DNA of 56,165 bases from VAUL01 sp964603155 (lineage in GTDB: Bacteria > Desulfobacterota > Desulfuromonadia > Desulfuromonadales > BM103). The stretch is from assembly GCA_964603155.1 (NCBI GenBank), contig CAZRTZ010000009.1, positions 1-56,165 on the forward strand, written 5' to 3'. The position numbers and the translations under genes were made by a program. Below, one piece after another: positions 7,585 through 16,461 of this stretch. The notes under the pieces are model-generated. The model ran no database searches. It saw nothing but the letters and a program-made list of their open reading frames with translations, and was not told where the DNA came from. Position 1 is the stretch's first letter. Each line of letters opens with the position of its first letter.

Positions 7585-10500
7585 TCAGTTCCCTTCCTTC
7601 GGATTCAAAGGCGCGCGCATGTCTTTTGGTGTCACCATCCAGAAGTAGGCCAGTTCCTCGCGATAGTTGTCGAGGAGGAAGCGCGCCTTCGGGCTGCGCG
7701 TGCGGTTGTGGTAGCTGACCAGGATCTTCTTCAGGTACAGCTTCCCCTCGTTGTCGTCGTCGATGTCGATCCGCCGCGCCGCCACCAGCTCCGAGTTGAG
7801 ATTGTCGATGAAGGTCTTGTGGCGGTCGTAGATGAAGGCCGCCCCGCCGGTCATCCCCGCGCCGAAGTTGATCCCGGTCTCGCCGAGGATCACCACGGTG
7901 CCGCCGGTCATGTATTCACAGGCGTGGTCGCCGGTCCCCTCCACCACTGCCAGGGCGCCCGAGTTGCGCACGGCGAAGCGCTCGCCGGCGATCCCCGCGG
8001 CAAAGAGCTTGCCACCGGTGGCGCCGTACAGGCAGGTGTTGCCGACCGCAGCCGCCCCCTCGCGGTAGATCTTCGGGGTGACGATAATCCGCCCGGCGCT
8101 CATCCCCTTGCCGACGTAGTCGTTGGCCACACCAAACAGGAAGATATTGACGCCGCCGGCCAGAAACGCGCCGAGGGACTGGCCGGCCACCCCGGTCAGT
8201 TTGAGGGTGATCGCCTCCTTGGGGAGGCCGGCGTCGCCGTAGTAGCGGGCGATTTCGCCGCTGATCAGGGCCCCGACCGAGCGGTTGACGTTGCTGATCT
8301 CGCGCTCGACAACGATCTCCTCCTTGGGATTGCGCAGCACCGGCATGACCTCTTCGAGGAGCGCCTTCTCGTATTCGTTGCGGTCGAACGGCTCGTTGCG
8401 GCGGGCATAGCGGTCCGGCCCGTCGATGCGCTGCAGCAGCGCCGAGAAGTCGAAGGTTTTGGCCGGTTCGGCGTCGATGACCCTGAGCAGTTCGGTGCGA
8501 CCGACGACCTCGTCCAGCGTCCGGCAGCCGAGCGCGGCGAGGAGTTCGCGGACATCCTCGGCAACATTGCGCAGAAAAGCCACGACCTTGTCGACGGTGC
8601 CGACATAGTGGGCGCGCAGCGCCGGGTCCTGGGTGGCGACCCCGACGGTGCAGCGGTTGAGATGGCAGACGCGCAGCAGCTTGCAGCCGAGGATGACCAG
8701 CAGGGTGGTGCCGAAACCGAAGCGCTCGGCGCCGAGGATCGCTGCCTTGACCACGTCGGCGCCGGTCTTCAACCCGCCGTCGGCCTGCAACTCCACCAGG
8801 TCGCGCAGGCCGTTCCCCTTCAGGCTCTGGTGGACTTCGGCCAGCCCCGGCTCCCAGGGGTTGCCGGCATGATTGATGGAACTTTGCGGCGCCGCGCCGG
8901 TCCCCCCCTCGCAGCCGGAGACGACGATACGGTCGGCGTAGCACTTGGCCACGCCGGCGGCGATGGTGCCGACCCCGGCGGTGGAGACCAGCTTGACCGA
9001 GATGCGGGCCTGCGGGTTGACCTGCTTGAGGTCGAAGATCAGTTGGGCCAGATCCTCGATGGAGTAGATGTCGTGGTGCGGCGGCGGCGAGATCAGGGTG
9101 ACGCCGGGGATGGTGAAGCGTAAGGAGGCAATCAGCGGCGTGACCTTTTCGCCGGGGAGTTGCCCCCCCTCGCCGGGCTTGGCCCCCTGGGCGACTTTGA
9201 TCTGGATCTCCTCGGCGCTGCGCAGATACGCCGGGGTGACGCCGAAACGCCCGGAGGCGACCTGCTTGATACGGCTGTTGCGGATCGTCTTCAGCCGTTC
9301 CGGCGCCTCGCCCCCCTCACCACTGTTCGATGCCCCGCCAAGGAGGTGCATGGCCTCGGCCAGCGCCTCGTGGGCCTCGGGGGAGATGGAGCCGAGAGAC
9401 ATGGCCGCCGAGTCGAAGCGCCGGGTGATCGCCTCGACCGGCTCGACCTCGTCCAGCGGGACCGGCGCATGCGGACTGTTCCAGGTGAGGAAGTCGCGGA
9501 TGAAGCGCTGCCCGCGCCCGTGAATCAGCGCGCGGAATTTCAGGTAATCGTCCCTCTCCAGGGTTGCGGCGAAACGGTGCAGGGACGTGATCACCTGGGA
9601 ATTGAAATCGTGGTATTCGCCGCCAGGGTTGTCGCGGTTGGCGCTGCCGATCACCAGCGGGTAGAAGGGGGCCAGCTGGTTTTTGCGGAACAGCTGGCCG
9701 TGGGCGGCGGCGATCCGCCCCTCGAGGGCGGCGAAGTTCAAGCCCGGGACCAGCCGCGCCGACGCCGGGAAGCAGGCCTCGGCCACATCGTCGCCCAGGC
9801 CGATGAGGTCGAACAGCGCCGCATTGCGATAGCTGGAGACAGTGCTGATTCCCATCTTCGACATGACCTTGAGAATCCCCTTGGTCAGCGCCTCGTAGAG
9901 GTTCTTCAGAGCCAGGCGCGTTTCGCGCGGCGAGAGTTGTTCGCGCTCGCACAGCTGCAGGCCGGTGGCGTAGAGGAGCCACGGGTAAATGGCCAGCGCC
10001 CCGTAACCGAGCAGGACGCTGGCCTGGTGCGGGGTGGCGACCTCGCCGGTGACCGCGACCAGCGACACCAGGTGGCGCAGCCGCTCGTTGAGCAACCGCT
10101 GGTTGAGATAGCCGACCGCCATCGCCATCGGGATCAGGCGGGTCTGTGCGTCGAGGACGCGGTCGTCGAGGACGACCACGCGCACGCCGTCATCGCGGAC
10201 CGCCGCGGCCACCCGGTCGCCAAGTTCCGCCAGGGCCTTGTGCAGATCGGCGCTGAAGCCGGTGAAGAAGGTGCGATGCCGGTAACAGGCCTCGAAACGG
10301 GGCTTCTCCGGGTCGCCGAAGGAGAGGAGGGCGGCGAGGATATCGTAGGAGAGGATCGGCGAGATGTTCTTCAGGCGCCGGGCGCGCTCGGCGGTCTCGA
10401 TGAGCGGGTTGCCGAGTTCGCCGACGCCGATGGTGGTCGACATCACCACCTTCTCGCGATAGGGATCGATGGGCGGGTTGGTGACCTGGGCGAACTTCTG

Positions 10501-12006
10501 CCGGAAAAAATCGGCGAAATTGCGCGGCACCTCCGAAAAGGCCGCCTGCGGCGAGTCGTCCCCCATGGAGCCGGTCGGCTCCTTCCCCTCGCGCAGCATC
10601 GGCTTGATGGTGTATTCCACCGCTTCGTGGGTGATGTTGTGGTAGCGCTGCAGCCTGGCCAGGTCGGGAGTCCGGTAGTCGGCGAGGTCGTCGAACTGGT
10701 GCTCGATGAACTCCATCAGGTACCAGGTGCGCCCGGTCAGCCATTCGCTGTACGGCTGCGAGTCCATGAGGTAGCGGTCGATGTCGGTGGAGCGGAAGAT
10801 CTGCCCGGTCTGCAGGTCGGCGGCGAGCATTTCGCCGCTTTGCAGGCGGCCGTACTCGCGCACCTGCTCCGGCGGCAGGCCGAGGACGCCGAACTCGCTG
10901 GTCAGCAGCAGGCGGTCGTCCAGGGTGACCACGTACTTGGCCGGGCGCAGGCCGTTGCGGTCGAGGAGGCAGCCGACGTAGCGGCCGTTGGTCACGCTCA
11001 CCGCCGCCGGGCCGTCCCACGGTTCCCAGGAGGCCGAGGTGTACTCGTAGAAGGAGCGCAGCCGGGCCGGCATGTGGGCGACGTTGTGGCGCGCCGGCGG
11101 AATGAGCATGCGCACCGCCTTGAAGAAATCGACGCCGTTGACCAGCAGGAACTCGAACATGTTGTCGAGACTGGCGCTGTCGCTCCCCACCGGCTGGACG
11201 ATCGGCAGGATGCGCGCCAGCTCTGCGTCGGTAAACACCGGGCTGGACATGGCTGCCGCCTTGGCCACGGCGTTGAAGCGGTTGGCGCGGATCGAGTTGA
11301 TCTCGCCGTTGTGGGCCAGGTTGCGGAACGGCTGGGCCAGCCGCCACTGCGGCAGGGTGTTGGTCGAGAAGCGCTGGTGGAAAAGGACCAGATGGGTGGC
11401 GAACTCCTCGCGGCGCAGGTCCGGGTAGAGGCGCGCCAGGTTCTTCGGCATGACCAGCCCCTTGTAGGGGAGGAGTTCGCGCGAAAAGGCGGCGATGTAG
11501 AAGGCCGGCTGATCCTTAAGGGCGTGCTCGACCTCTTTGCGGGTCAGGTAGATCAGGGCGTCGAAACGCCGGGTGGCGATCAGTTCCTTCGGCACCACGA
11601 AGGCCTGGACGATGCGCGGCAGGCTGGCCAGGGCGTAGTCGCCGAGGACCTCGGTATCGACTGGAACCTCGCGGCAGAGGACCACCTGCAGGTCGTTGCG
11701 GGCGCAGGCCTCGGCAAACTGCTCCAGTTGCGCCTGCGGGTCGGAGAGGAAGAGCGTCGCCACGGCAAAGTTCTCCGGCAGGGAGACCCCCTGCTCGGCG
11801 GCGACCCGGCGCATGAAGGCCACCGGCATGGCGCAGAGCAGGCCGCAGCCGTCTCCGGTCTTGCCGTCGGCGGCGATGGCGCCGCGGTGCATCATGCGAC
11901 TTAAGGCCCGGATCGAATCCTGCAGCAGCTGATGGCTCGGCTGCCGGCGCAGATGGGCCAGCAGACCCATGCCGCAGGCGTCGTGAAACTGGTTGGCAAA
12001 ATTCAT
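7585..12006 (-). CDS. gltB: Glutamate synthase (NADPH) large subunit
   Basis: About 1473 residues, full GltB length. It converts glutamine plus 2-oxoglutarate to two glutamates. The N-terminal class II amidotransferase starts with the nucleophile Cys of DACGMG after a 10-residue propeptide; central FMN/2-oxoglutarate synthase domain contains QVASGRFGVTPAYLRSAEEI and VSGCEGGTGAAPQSSINHAG; the [3Fe-4S] cysteines lie in GCKLLRVCHLNRCTVGVATQ; the C-terminal GXGXG beta helix covers about the last 260 residues. I chose the ATG at 12006, which puts the active Cys close to the start as in relatives; a GTG at 12042 is an in-frame alternative. It precedes gltD. Confidence 0.96.
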   Translation of the reverse strand: MNFANQFHDACGMGLLAHLRRQPSHQLLQDSIRALSRMMHRGAIAADGKTGDGCGLLCAMPVAFMRRVAAEQGVSLPENFAVATLFLSDPQAQLEQFAEACARNDLQVVLCREVPVDTEVLGDYALASLPRIVQAFVVPKELIATRRFDALIYLTRKEVEHALKDQPAFYIAAFSRELLPYKGLVMPKNLARLYPDLRREEFATHLVLFHQRFSTNTLPQWRLAQPFRNLAHNGEINSIRANRFNAVAKAAAMSSPVFTDAELARILPIVQPVGSDSASLDNMFEFLLVNGVDFFKAVRMLIPPARHNVAHMPARLRSFYEYTSASWEPWDGPAAVSVTNGRYVGCLLDRNGLRPAKYVVTLDDRLLLTSEFGVLGLPPEQVREYGRLQSGEMLAADLQTGQIFRSTDIDRYLMDSQPYSEWLTGRTWYLMEFIEHQFDDLADYRTPDLARLQRYHNITHEAVEYTIKPMLREGKEPTGSMGDDSPQAAFSEVPRNFADFFRQKFAQVTNPPIDPYREKVVMSTTIGVGELGNPLIETAERARRLKNISPILSYDILAALLSFGDPEKPRFEACYRHRTFFTGFSADLHKALAELGDRVAAAVRDDGVRVVVLDDRVLDAQTRLIPMAMAVGYLNQRLLNERLRHLVSLVAVTGEVATPHQASVLLGYGALAIYPWLLYATGLQLCEREQLSPRETRLALKNLYEALTKGILKVMSKMGISTVSSYRNAALFDLIGLGDDVAEACFPASARLVPGLNFAALEGRIAAAHGQLFRKNQLAPFYPLVIGSANRDNPGGEYHDFNSQVITSLHRFAATLERDDYLKFRALIHGRGQRFIRDFLTWNSPHAPVPLDEVEPVEAITRRFDSAAMSLGSISPEAHEALAEAMHLLGGASNSGEGGEAPERLKTIRNSRIKQVASGRFGVTPAYLRSAEEIQIKVAQGAKPGEGGQLPGEKVTPLIASLRFTIPGVTLISPPPHHDIYSIEDLAQLIFDLKQVNPQARISVKLVSTAGVGTIAAGVAKCYADRIVVSGCEGGTGAAPQSSINHAGNPWEPGLAEVHQSLKGNGLRDLVELQADGGLKTGADVVKAAILGAERFGFGTTLLVILGCKLLRVCHLNRCTVGVATQDPALRAHYVGTVDKVVAFLRNVAEDVRELLAALGCRTLDEVVGRTELLRVIDAEPAKTFDFSALLQRIDGPDRYARRNEPFDRNEYEKALLEEVMPVLRNPKEEIVVEREISNVNRSVGALISGEIARYYGDAGLPKEAITLKLTGVAGQSLGAFLAGGVNIFLFGVANDYVGKGMSAGRIIVTPKIYREGAAAVGNTCLYGATGGKLFAAGIAGERFAVRNSGALAVVEGTGDHACEYMTGGTVVILGETGINFGAGMTGGAAFIYDRHKTFIDNLNSELVAARRIDIDDDNEGKLYLKKILVSYHNRTRSPKARFLLDNYREELAYFWMVTPKDMRAPLNPKEGN

Positions 12007-12063
12007 TCGGCAGGCATCCTTTGCCAGGGGTGGAATCCGCACCTTACGCCCTCTTCCGGCACG

Positions 12064-13119
12064 TCACAACCACTTCTTGCGTCGAAACACCAGCAGCATG
12101 ACGAACACGCAGGCCAGCATCACCGCCCACAGTGCCGGATAGCCCCAGGTCCAGCGCAGCTCGGGCATGTAATCGAAGTTCATGCCGTAGACGCCGACCA
12201 GGAAGGTCAGCGGGATGAAGATGGTGGCCATGACCGTGAGCACCTTCATGATCTCGTTGGTGCGCTGGCTGACGCTCGAGAGGTAGAGATCGAGCAGGCC
12301 GGAGACCGAGTCGCGGTAGATCTCGACGGTGTCGATGATCTGGATCAGGTGTTCATAGAGGTCGCGCAAGAACGGGATGGTGCGCTCGTCGATCAGCTCG
12401 GACCCCTCGCGCTCCAGACCAGAGACCACCTCGCGCAGCGGCCAGACCGCCTTGCGCACCACCATCAGGTCGCGCTTGAGGGCGTGGATGCGCTGCAGCG
12501 TCGCACGCTGCGGCCGGTCGGCCAGCTCCTCCTCGATGTCGGTGAGTAGTTCGCCAAGGCTCTCCAGCACCGGGAAGTAGCTGTCGACCACCGAATCGAT
12601 CAGCGAGTAGGCCAGGTAATCGGCGCCGCGCTGGCGGTGTCGGCCCTTGGGGGAGCGCAGACGTTCACGCACCCCGTCGAAGATATCGCCGGGCTGCTCC
12701 TGAATCGAGAGCACGGTTCGTTCCGTCAGGGCGATGCTGACCTGCTCGCTGGCCAGACGCCCGCTCGCCTTGTCGATGCTGAGCACCTTGAGGATGACCA
12801 GGAGGCTTTCACCAAAGTTTTCCGCCTTGGGCCGGTGCTCGGTGTTGAGCAGATCCTCCAGCGCCAGGGCATTCAGGCCGAAAGCGGTGCCAAGCTGTTC
12901 GACCAGCGCCACATCGTGGATGCCGAGGAGGTTGACCCAGTGCAGCCCCGGCTTCCGGCAGGTGTCCAGGCACGCCTGTGCAGACAGATCAAGGCTCTGT
13001 CCGAAAAGCTCCGGCGTATAGCTGATCAGTTCGAGGCAGGGCTTGTCCAGGCGGCGCGCGCCAATGTGCAGCAGCGTGCCGGGGGAGAGGCCGATCCGCC
13101 GCGCGGTTCCGTCAGGCAT
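12064..13119 (-). CDS. corA: CorA family magnesium/cobalt transporter
   Basis: A 351-residue protein with the CorA layout: an N-terminal soluble alpha/beta domain, a long helix (about residues 180-285), and two C-terminal membrane helices. The first helix ends with the selectivity motif YGMNF (YGMNFDYMPEL) and the second ends in basic residues RRKKWL. CorA pentamers conduct Mg2+ (and Co2+, Ni2+) into the cell. The ATG at 13119 has an AGGAGA ribosome site. The next gene upstream (DUF47-Pit) is divergent, so the 157-base spacer must hold both promoters. Confidence 0.95.
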   Translation of the reverse strand: MPDGTARRIGLSPGTLLHIGARRLDKPCLELISYTPELFGQSLDLSAQACLDTCRKPGLHWVNLLGIHDVALVEQLGTAFGLNALALEDLLNTEHRPKAENFGESLLVILKVLSIDKASGRLASEQVSIALTERTVLSIQEQPGDIFDGVRERLRSPKGRHRQRGADYLAYSLIDSVVDSYFPVLESLGELLTDIEEELADRPQRATLQRIHALKRDLMVVRKAVWPLREVVSGLEREGSELIDERTIPFLRDLYEHLIQIIDTVEIYRDSVSGLLDLYLSSVSQRTNEIMKVLTVMATIFIPLTFLVGVYGMNFDYMPELRWTWGYPALWAVMLACVFVMLLVFRRKKWL

Positions 13120-13200
13120 GCGTATCTCCTTCGATTAATCGAGTGATTATAACAGCTTGAAGAAAACTGCCAAGCCACCCCTGGAAATGCTAGGATTATG

Positions 13201-13230
13201 TTCACAAGGTATTAGCTCCTGTGCTATGAA
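13201..13230 (+). promoter_or_regulatory. Possible sigma-70 promoter of the DUF47-pit operon
   Basis: TTCACA (13201-13206) and TATGAA (13225-13230) are separated by 18 bases and sit about 45 bases before the DUF47 start codon, on its strand. Both hexamers deviate from consensus, so this is a weak candidate. I found no convincing 11-base-spaced Pho-type repeats in this spacer, which fits a constitutive low-affinity uptake pair. Confidence 0.3.
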
Positions 13231-13276
13231 TGCACATCCCAAACGGCAAACCATACCCCCGAAACGCGGAGGATTC

Positions 13277-13894
13277 ATGTTCGGATTGATCCCCAAGGAT
13301 GAAAAATTCTTTGTATTGTTCAAAGAGCTCAGCGCGACGATCATCGAGGGCGCCGAGGCGCTCAAGGAAATGCTCGATCATTTTGACCATCCGGCTGCAA
13401 GCCAGAAGCAGATCAAAGATATCGAGCACAAGGCCGACCACCTGACCCATGACATCATCAAGAAGCTCAACACGAGCTTCGTGACGCCGCTGGATCGCGA
13501 GGATATCTATGCCCTGGCCGGCGCCCTCGACGACATCCTCGACCTGATCGACGCCTCGGCCCAGCGTTTCGTCATGTACAAGATCGACAAGCCGACCCAA
13601 GAGGCCAAGGAATTGGGCTTCCTGATCCTCAAGTCGTGTCAGACCCTCGACAAGGCGGTCGCCCTGCTTGGCGGCAAGCTCGAACCGATCGCCGCGTACT
13701 GCATGGAGGTCAACTCCCTGGAGAACGAGGCCGACCGGGTCTACCGCGAGGCGATCAGCAAGCTGTTCGAGGAGGAGAAGGATCCGATCCAGCTGATCAA
13801 GTGGAAGGAACTGTACGAAACGCTGGAGAAGGCGACCGACAAGTGCGAGGACGCCGCCAACATCCTCGAAAGCGTGGTGGTGAAAAATGCCTGA
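13277..13894 (+). CDS. DUF47 (PhoU-like) Pit accessory protein
   Basis: A 205-residue all-helical protein of the DUF47/TIGR00153 family, distant relatives of PhoU. Recognisable stretches are MFGLIPKDEKFFVLF at the start and DIEHKADHLTHDIIKKLNTSFVTPLDREDIYALAGALDDILD, the family core with acidic metal-binding positions. DUF47 proteins are nearly always encoded beside Pit phosphate permeases and are thought to control them. The ATG at 13277 has CGGAGG just before it; 40 upstream in-frame residues are unlikely to be translated. It overlaps pit by eight bases. Confidence 0.93.
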   Translation: MFGLIPKDEKFFVLFKELSATIIEGAEALKEMLDHFDHPAASQKQIKDIEHKADHLTHDIIKKLNTSFVTPLDREDIYALAGALDDILDLIDASAQRFVMYKIDKPTQEAKELGFLILKSCQTLDKAVALLGGKLEPIAAYCMEVNSLENEADRVYREAISKLFEEEKDPIQLIKWKELYETLEKATDKCEDAANILESVVVKNA

Positions 13895-14888
13895 CGCCAA
13901 TCTGCTGCTGCTGTTGATGGTGATCACGGCGGCGCTGGCTTTCGACTACATCAACGGCTTCCACGACACCGCCAACGCCATCGCCACCTGCGTCTCGACC
14001 CGGGCGCTGAGCGTCAAGGCGGCGATCTTCATGGCGGCTTTCCTCAACTTCGCCGGGGCCATGGTCTCCACCAAGGTGGCCACCACCATCGGCAAGGGGA
14101 TCGTCAGCGCTCAGGACGTCACGCAGATGGTGATCTTTGCCGGGGTGATGGGGGCGATCATCTGGAACCTGATTACCTGGTATTTCGGATTGCCGTCGTC
14201 GTCTTCCCATGCCCTGATCGGCGGAGTCATCGGCGCGGCCGTGGCGCATGCCGGCGCCGCGGTCCTGCAGTGGGCCGGGCTGAAGAAGATCATCCTCGCC
14301 CTGGTGCTGTCGCCGATCATCGGCACCGGCCTCGGCTTCCTGATCATGCTGGCCGTGCTCTGGGGATTCCGCCGCAAGGCGCCGGGGCCGCTCAATACCG
14401 GGTTCCGCCGCCTGCAGGTGCTCTCCGCGGCCGTCATGGCCTTCTCCCACGGTACCGCCGATGCGCAGAAATCGATGGGGATCATCACGTTGGCGCTGGT
14501 CAGCTACGGGGCGCTTCCGGTTTTTGCCGTACCGCTGTGGGTTAAACTTTCCTGCGCCATCGTCATGGGCCTGGGCACCGCCGCCGGCGGGTGGCGAATC
14601 ATCAAGACCCTCGGCAAGGACTTCGTCAAGCTGCAACCGGTGCACGGCTGCTGCGTGGAGACCGCCGCCGCCGGGGTCATTCTCAGTGCCTCGTCGCTCG
14701 GTCTGCCGGTCAGCACCACTCACGTCATCACCTCCAGCATCCTCGGCGTCGGTCTCACCAAGCGGATCACCGCGGTCAACTGGAATGTCGCCTACCGCAT
14801 CCTGTGGGCCTGGATCCTGACCATCCCCGCGTCGGCGGTGGTCGCCTTCATCACCTATGTGACGCTGACGCCGTTCTTCGGGCAGTAG
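13887..14888 (+). CDS. pit: Inorganic phosphate transporter, PiT/PHO4 family
   Basis: A 333-residue polytopic membrane protein of the PiT family, which imports phosphate as a metal-phosphate complex with protons or cations. Both copies of the internally duplicated PHO4 motif are visible: FDYINGFHDTANAIAT near residue 18 and AFSHGTADAQKSMGII near residue 183, together with the SSSHALIGG and STTHVITSSILGVG re-entrant loops. It overlaps the DUF47 gene and is the low-affinity counterpart of the Pst system encoded further right. A palindromic terminator follows the stop codon. Confidence 0.95.
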   Translation: MPDANLLLLLMVITAALAFDYINGFHDTANAIATCVSTRALSVKAAIFMAAFLNFAGAMVSTKVATTIGKGIVSAQDVTQMVIFAGVMGAIIWNLITWYFGLPSSSSHALIGGVIGAAVAHAGAAVLQWAGLKKIILALVLSPIIGTGLGFLIMLAVLWGFRRKAPGPLNTGFRRLQVLSAAVMAFSHGTADAQKSMGIITLALVSYGALPVFAVPLWVKLSCAIVMGLGTAAGGWRIIKTLGKDFVKLQPVHGCCVETAAAGVILSASSLGLPVSTTHVITSSILGVGLTKRITAVNWNVAYRILWAWILTIPASAVVAFITYVTLTPFFGQ

Positions 14889-14914
14889 TCCTAGAGGGCG
14901 ACATAAAAAAAGAC

Positions 14915-14945
14915 AAGGGGACAGAATTGAATTCTGTCCCCTTTT
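14915..14945. terminator. Bidirectional terminator, palindrome AAGGGGACAGAATT
   Basis: A perfect 14-base inverted repeat, arms 14915-14928 and 14930-14943, with one central base. It is flanked by an A run on the left (14904-14911) and a T run on the right (14942-14945), so it can stop transcription from pit (plus) and from phoU (minus), whose stop codons flank it. The core GGGGACAGAATT is a sequence I associate with dispersed palindromes in several Proteobacteria, so it may be one copy of a repeat family. Confidence 0.75.
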
Positions 14946-14971
14946 GATTGGTCTGGTCGTTCGCCGGTCGT

Positions 14972-15625
14972 TCAGGGCGATTTCTTGTGGCGAATGATCG
15001 TTCCCTCATTCAGATAGATCACATCTTCAGCGATGTTGGTCGCCAAGTCGGCGATCCGCTCCAGGTTGCGCGAAACCACCAGGAAGTGCAGGAGATAATC
15101 GACCGATTCCGGATCATTGCGGATCTGCTCCTTGAACAGTTCGTAGTTGCGGGCATGCAGAATGTCGACCTCCTCATCGAGGGCGATGATCCTGCGGGCC
15201 AGGACTAGATCGGCGTTGACCAGCGAATCGAGAGCCTTGCCGAGCATGTCGAGGGACTTTTCGGCCATCGCTTCCAGAGCCAGCGAATGTCTGGCCTGGT
15301 GCGGGAAAGCCGCTGCCGCAATCGCCCGCTGGGAGATACTCACAGCGTTGTCGGCAATCCGCTCGAGGTCGTTGTTGATCTTCATCACCGCCACGATCAG
15401 GCGCAGATCGTGGGCGACCGGCTGATGCAAGGCCAGCACTTTGAGGCACTCCTCCTCGATGTCGACCTCCATGCGATTCACCTGCTCGTCGCTGACAACA
15501 ACTTTGCGAGCCAATTCCGGGTCACGCAGGGCCAGAGCCTTGACCGCCTGCTGCACATTTTCTTCGACCACCGCGGTCAGGGTCAGAAGGTGCTTTTCCA
15601 GCCGTTCCAGTTCCTGTTTCAGCAT
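14972..15625 (-). CDS. phoU: Phosphate signalling regulator PhoU
   Basis: A 217-residue helical protein made of two PhoU domains, each a three-helix bundle; the acidic signatures E(N)DLERIADNAV (about residue 80) and SRNLERIADLATNIAEDV (about residue 185) match the metal-binding repeats. PhoU links the PstSCAB transporter to PhoR and keeps the response off when phosphate is plentiful. I chose ATG at 15625 because AAAGGGGA lies nine bases upstream; a longer start (TTG at 15649) lacks this. It is the last gene of the pst operon, directly after pstB. Confidence 0.95.
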   Translation of the reverse strand: MLKQELERLEKHLLTLTAVVEENVQQAVKALALRDPELARKVVVSDEQVNRMEVDIEEECLKVLALHQPVAHDLRLIVAVMKINNDLERIADNAVSISQRAIAAAAFPHQARHSLALEAMAEKSLDMLGKALDSLVNADLVLARRIIALDEEVDILHARNYELFKEQIRNDPESVDYLLHFLVVSRNLERIADLATNIAEDVIYLNEGTIIRHKKSP

Positions 15626-15659
15626 GAGATCTATTCCCCTTTGCGCCAATACGTGATGA

Positions 15660-16442
15660 TCAGCCGAAACGGCCGGTGATGTAATCCTCGGTCTGCTTCT
15701 TCTGCGGCTTGATGAACATCTCCCGGGTCACGCCGTACTCCACCAGGAACCCTTCGTACAGGAAGGCGGTGAAGTCGGAGACCCTTGCCGCCTGCTGCAT
15801 GTTGTGGGTGACGATGATGATCGTGTAGTCGTTGCGCAGTTCACCGATCAACTCTTCGACGCGGGCCGTCGATTTCGGGTCGAGGGCGCTACACGGTTCG
15901 TCCATCAGGATCACTTCCGGATTGACGGCGATCGCCCGGGCGATGCACAGGCGCTGCATCTGCCCGCCGGACAGCCCGAGAGCCGAATCATGAAGGCGGT
16001 CCTTGACTTCATCCCACAGGGCAGCACCGCGCAGGCTGCGCTCCACGGTCTCGTCGAGTACGGTCTTGTTCTTCACTCCGGCGATGCGCAATCCGTAGAT
16101 GACATTCTCATAGATCGATTTAGGAAAGGGGTTCGATTTCTGAAAGACCATCCCGACCCGGCGGCGCAGATCGATCACATCCATCGACGGCGCATTGATG
16201 TCGACGCCGTTGAGAAGGATGTTGCCGCACACCTCGATATTGTCAATCAGGTCGTTCATCCGGTTGAAGCAGCGCAGCAGGGTCGACTTGCCACAGCCGG
16301 ACGGACCGATCAGTGCGGTCACGTTGCGCCGGGGGAAGTTGATGCTGATCCCGTGCAGGGCTTTGCTCTGCCCGTAATAAAACTCGAGATTTTCGACCTC
16401 GATGATTGAATCGTTGGTCTGAAAGGGTGCCGTGTCACTCAT
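15660..16442 (-). CDS. pstB: Phosphate ABC transporter ATP-binding protein PstB
   Basis: A 260-residue ATPase with Walker A LIGPSGCGKSTLLR near residue 42, Q-loop, signature LSGGQMQRLCIARA and Walker B VILMDEPCSALDPKST, followed by the H-loop VTHNMQQAARVSD. FDGV-type spacing and the C-terminal TEDYITGRFG are characteristic of PstB. It drives the PstC-PstA channel for high-affinity phosphate import. It sits between pstA and phoU with short spacers on the same strand. Confidence 0.97.
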   Translation of the reverse strand: MSDTAPFQTNDSIIEVENLEFYYGQSKALHGISINFPRRNVTALIGPSGCGKSTLLRCFNRMNDLIDNIEVCGNILLNGVDINAPSMDVIDLRRRVGMVFQKSNPFPKSIYENVIYGLRIAGVKNKTVLDETVERSLRGAALWDEVKDRLHDSALGLSGGQMQRLCIARAIAVNPEVILMDEPCSALDPKSTARVEELIGELRNDYTIIIVTHNMQQAARVSDFTAFLYEGFLVEYGVTREMFIKPQKKQTEDYITGRFG

Positions 16443-16461
16443 GCGATAAAACCTCTTGGGT

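Noticed and set aside
5660..7648. A 662-residue plus-strand open frame across the ZIP gene and gltD
   Set aside because: It is antisense to two recognised genes and crosses their boundary and the hairpin spacer.
9160..11904. A 914-residue open frame on the plus strand inside gltB
   Set aside because: It is antisense to the codons of gltB, with GC-rich phase bias, rich in Arg/Gly/Gln/Asp, without a ribosome site or family motifs. An artefact of high GC content.
14915..14943. Palindrome between pit and phoU as a transposon end
   Set aside because: No transposase, second inverted end or target duplication is visible. Terminator function explains the A and T runs better.
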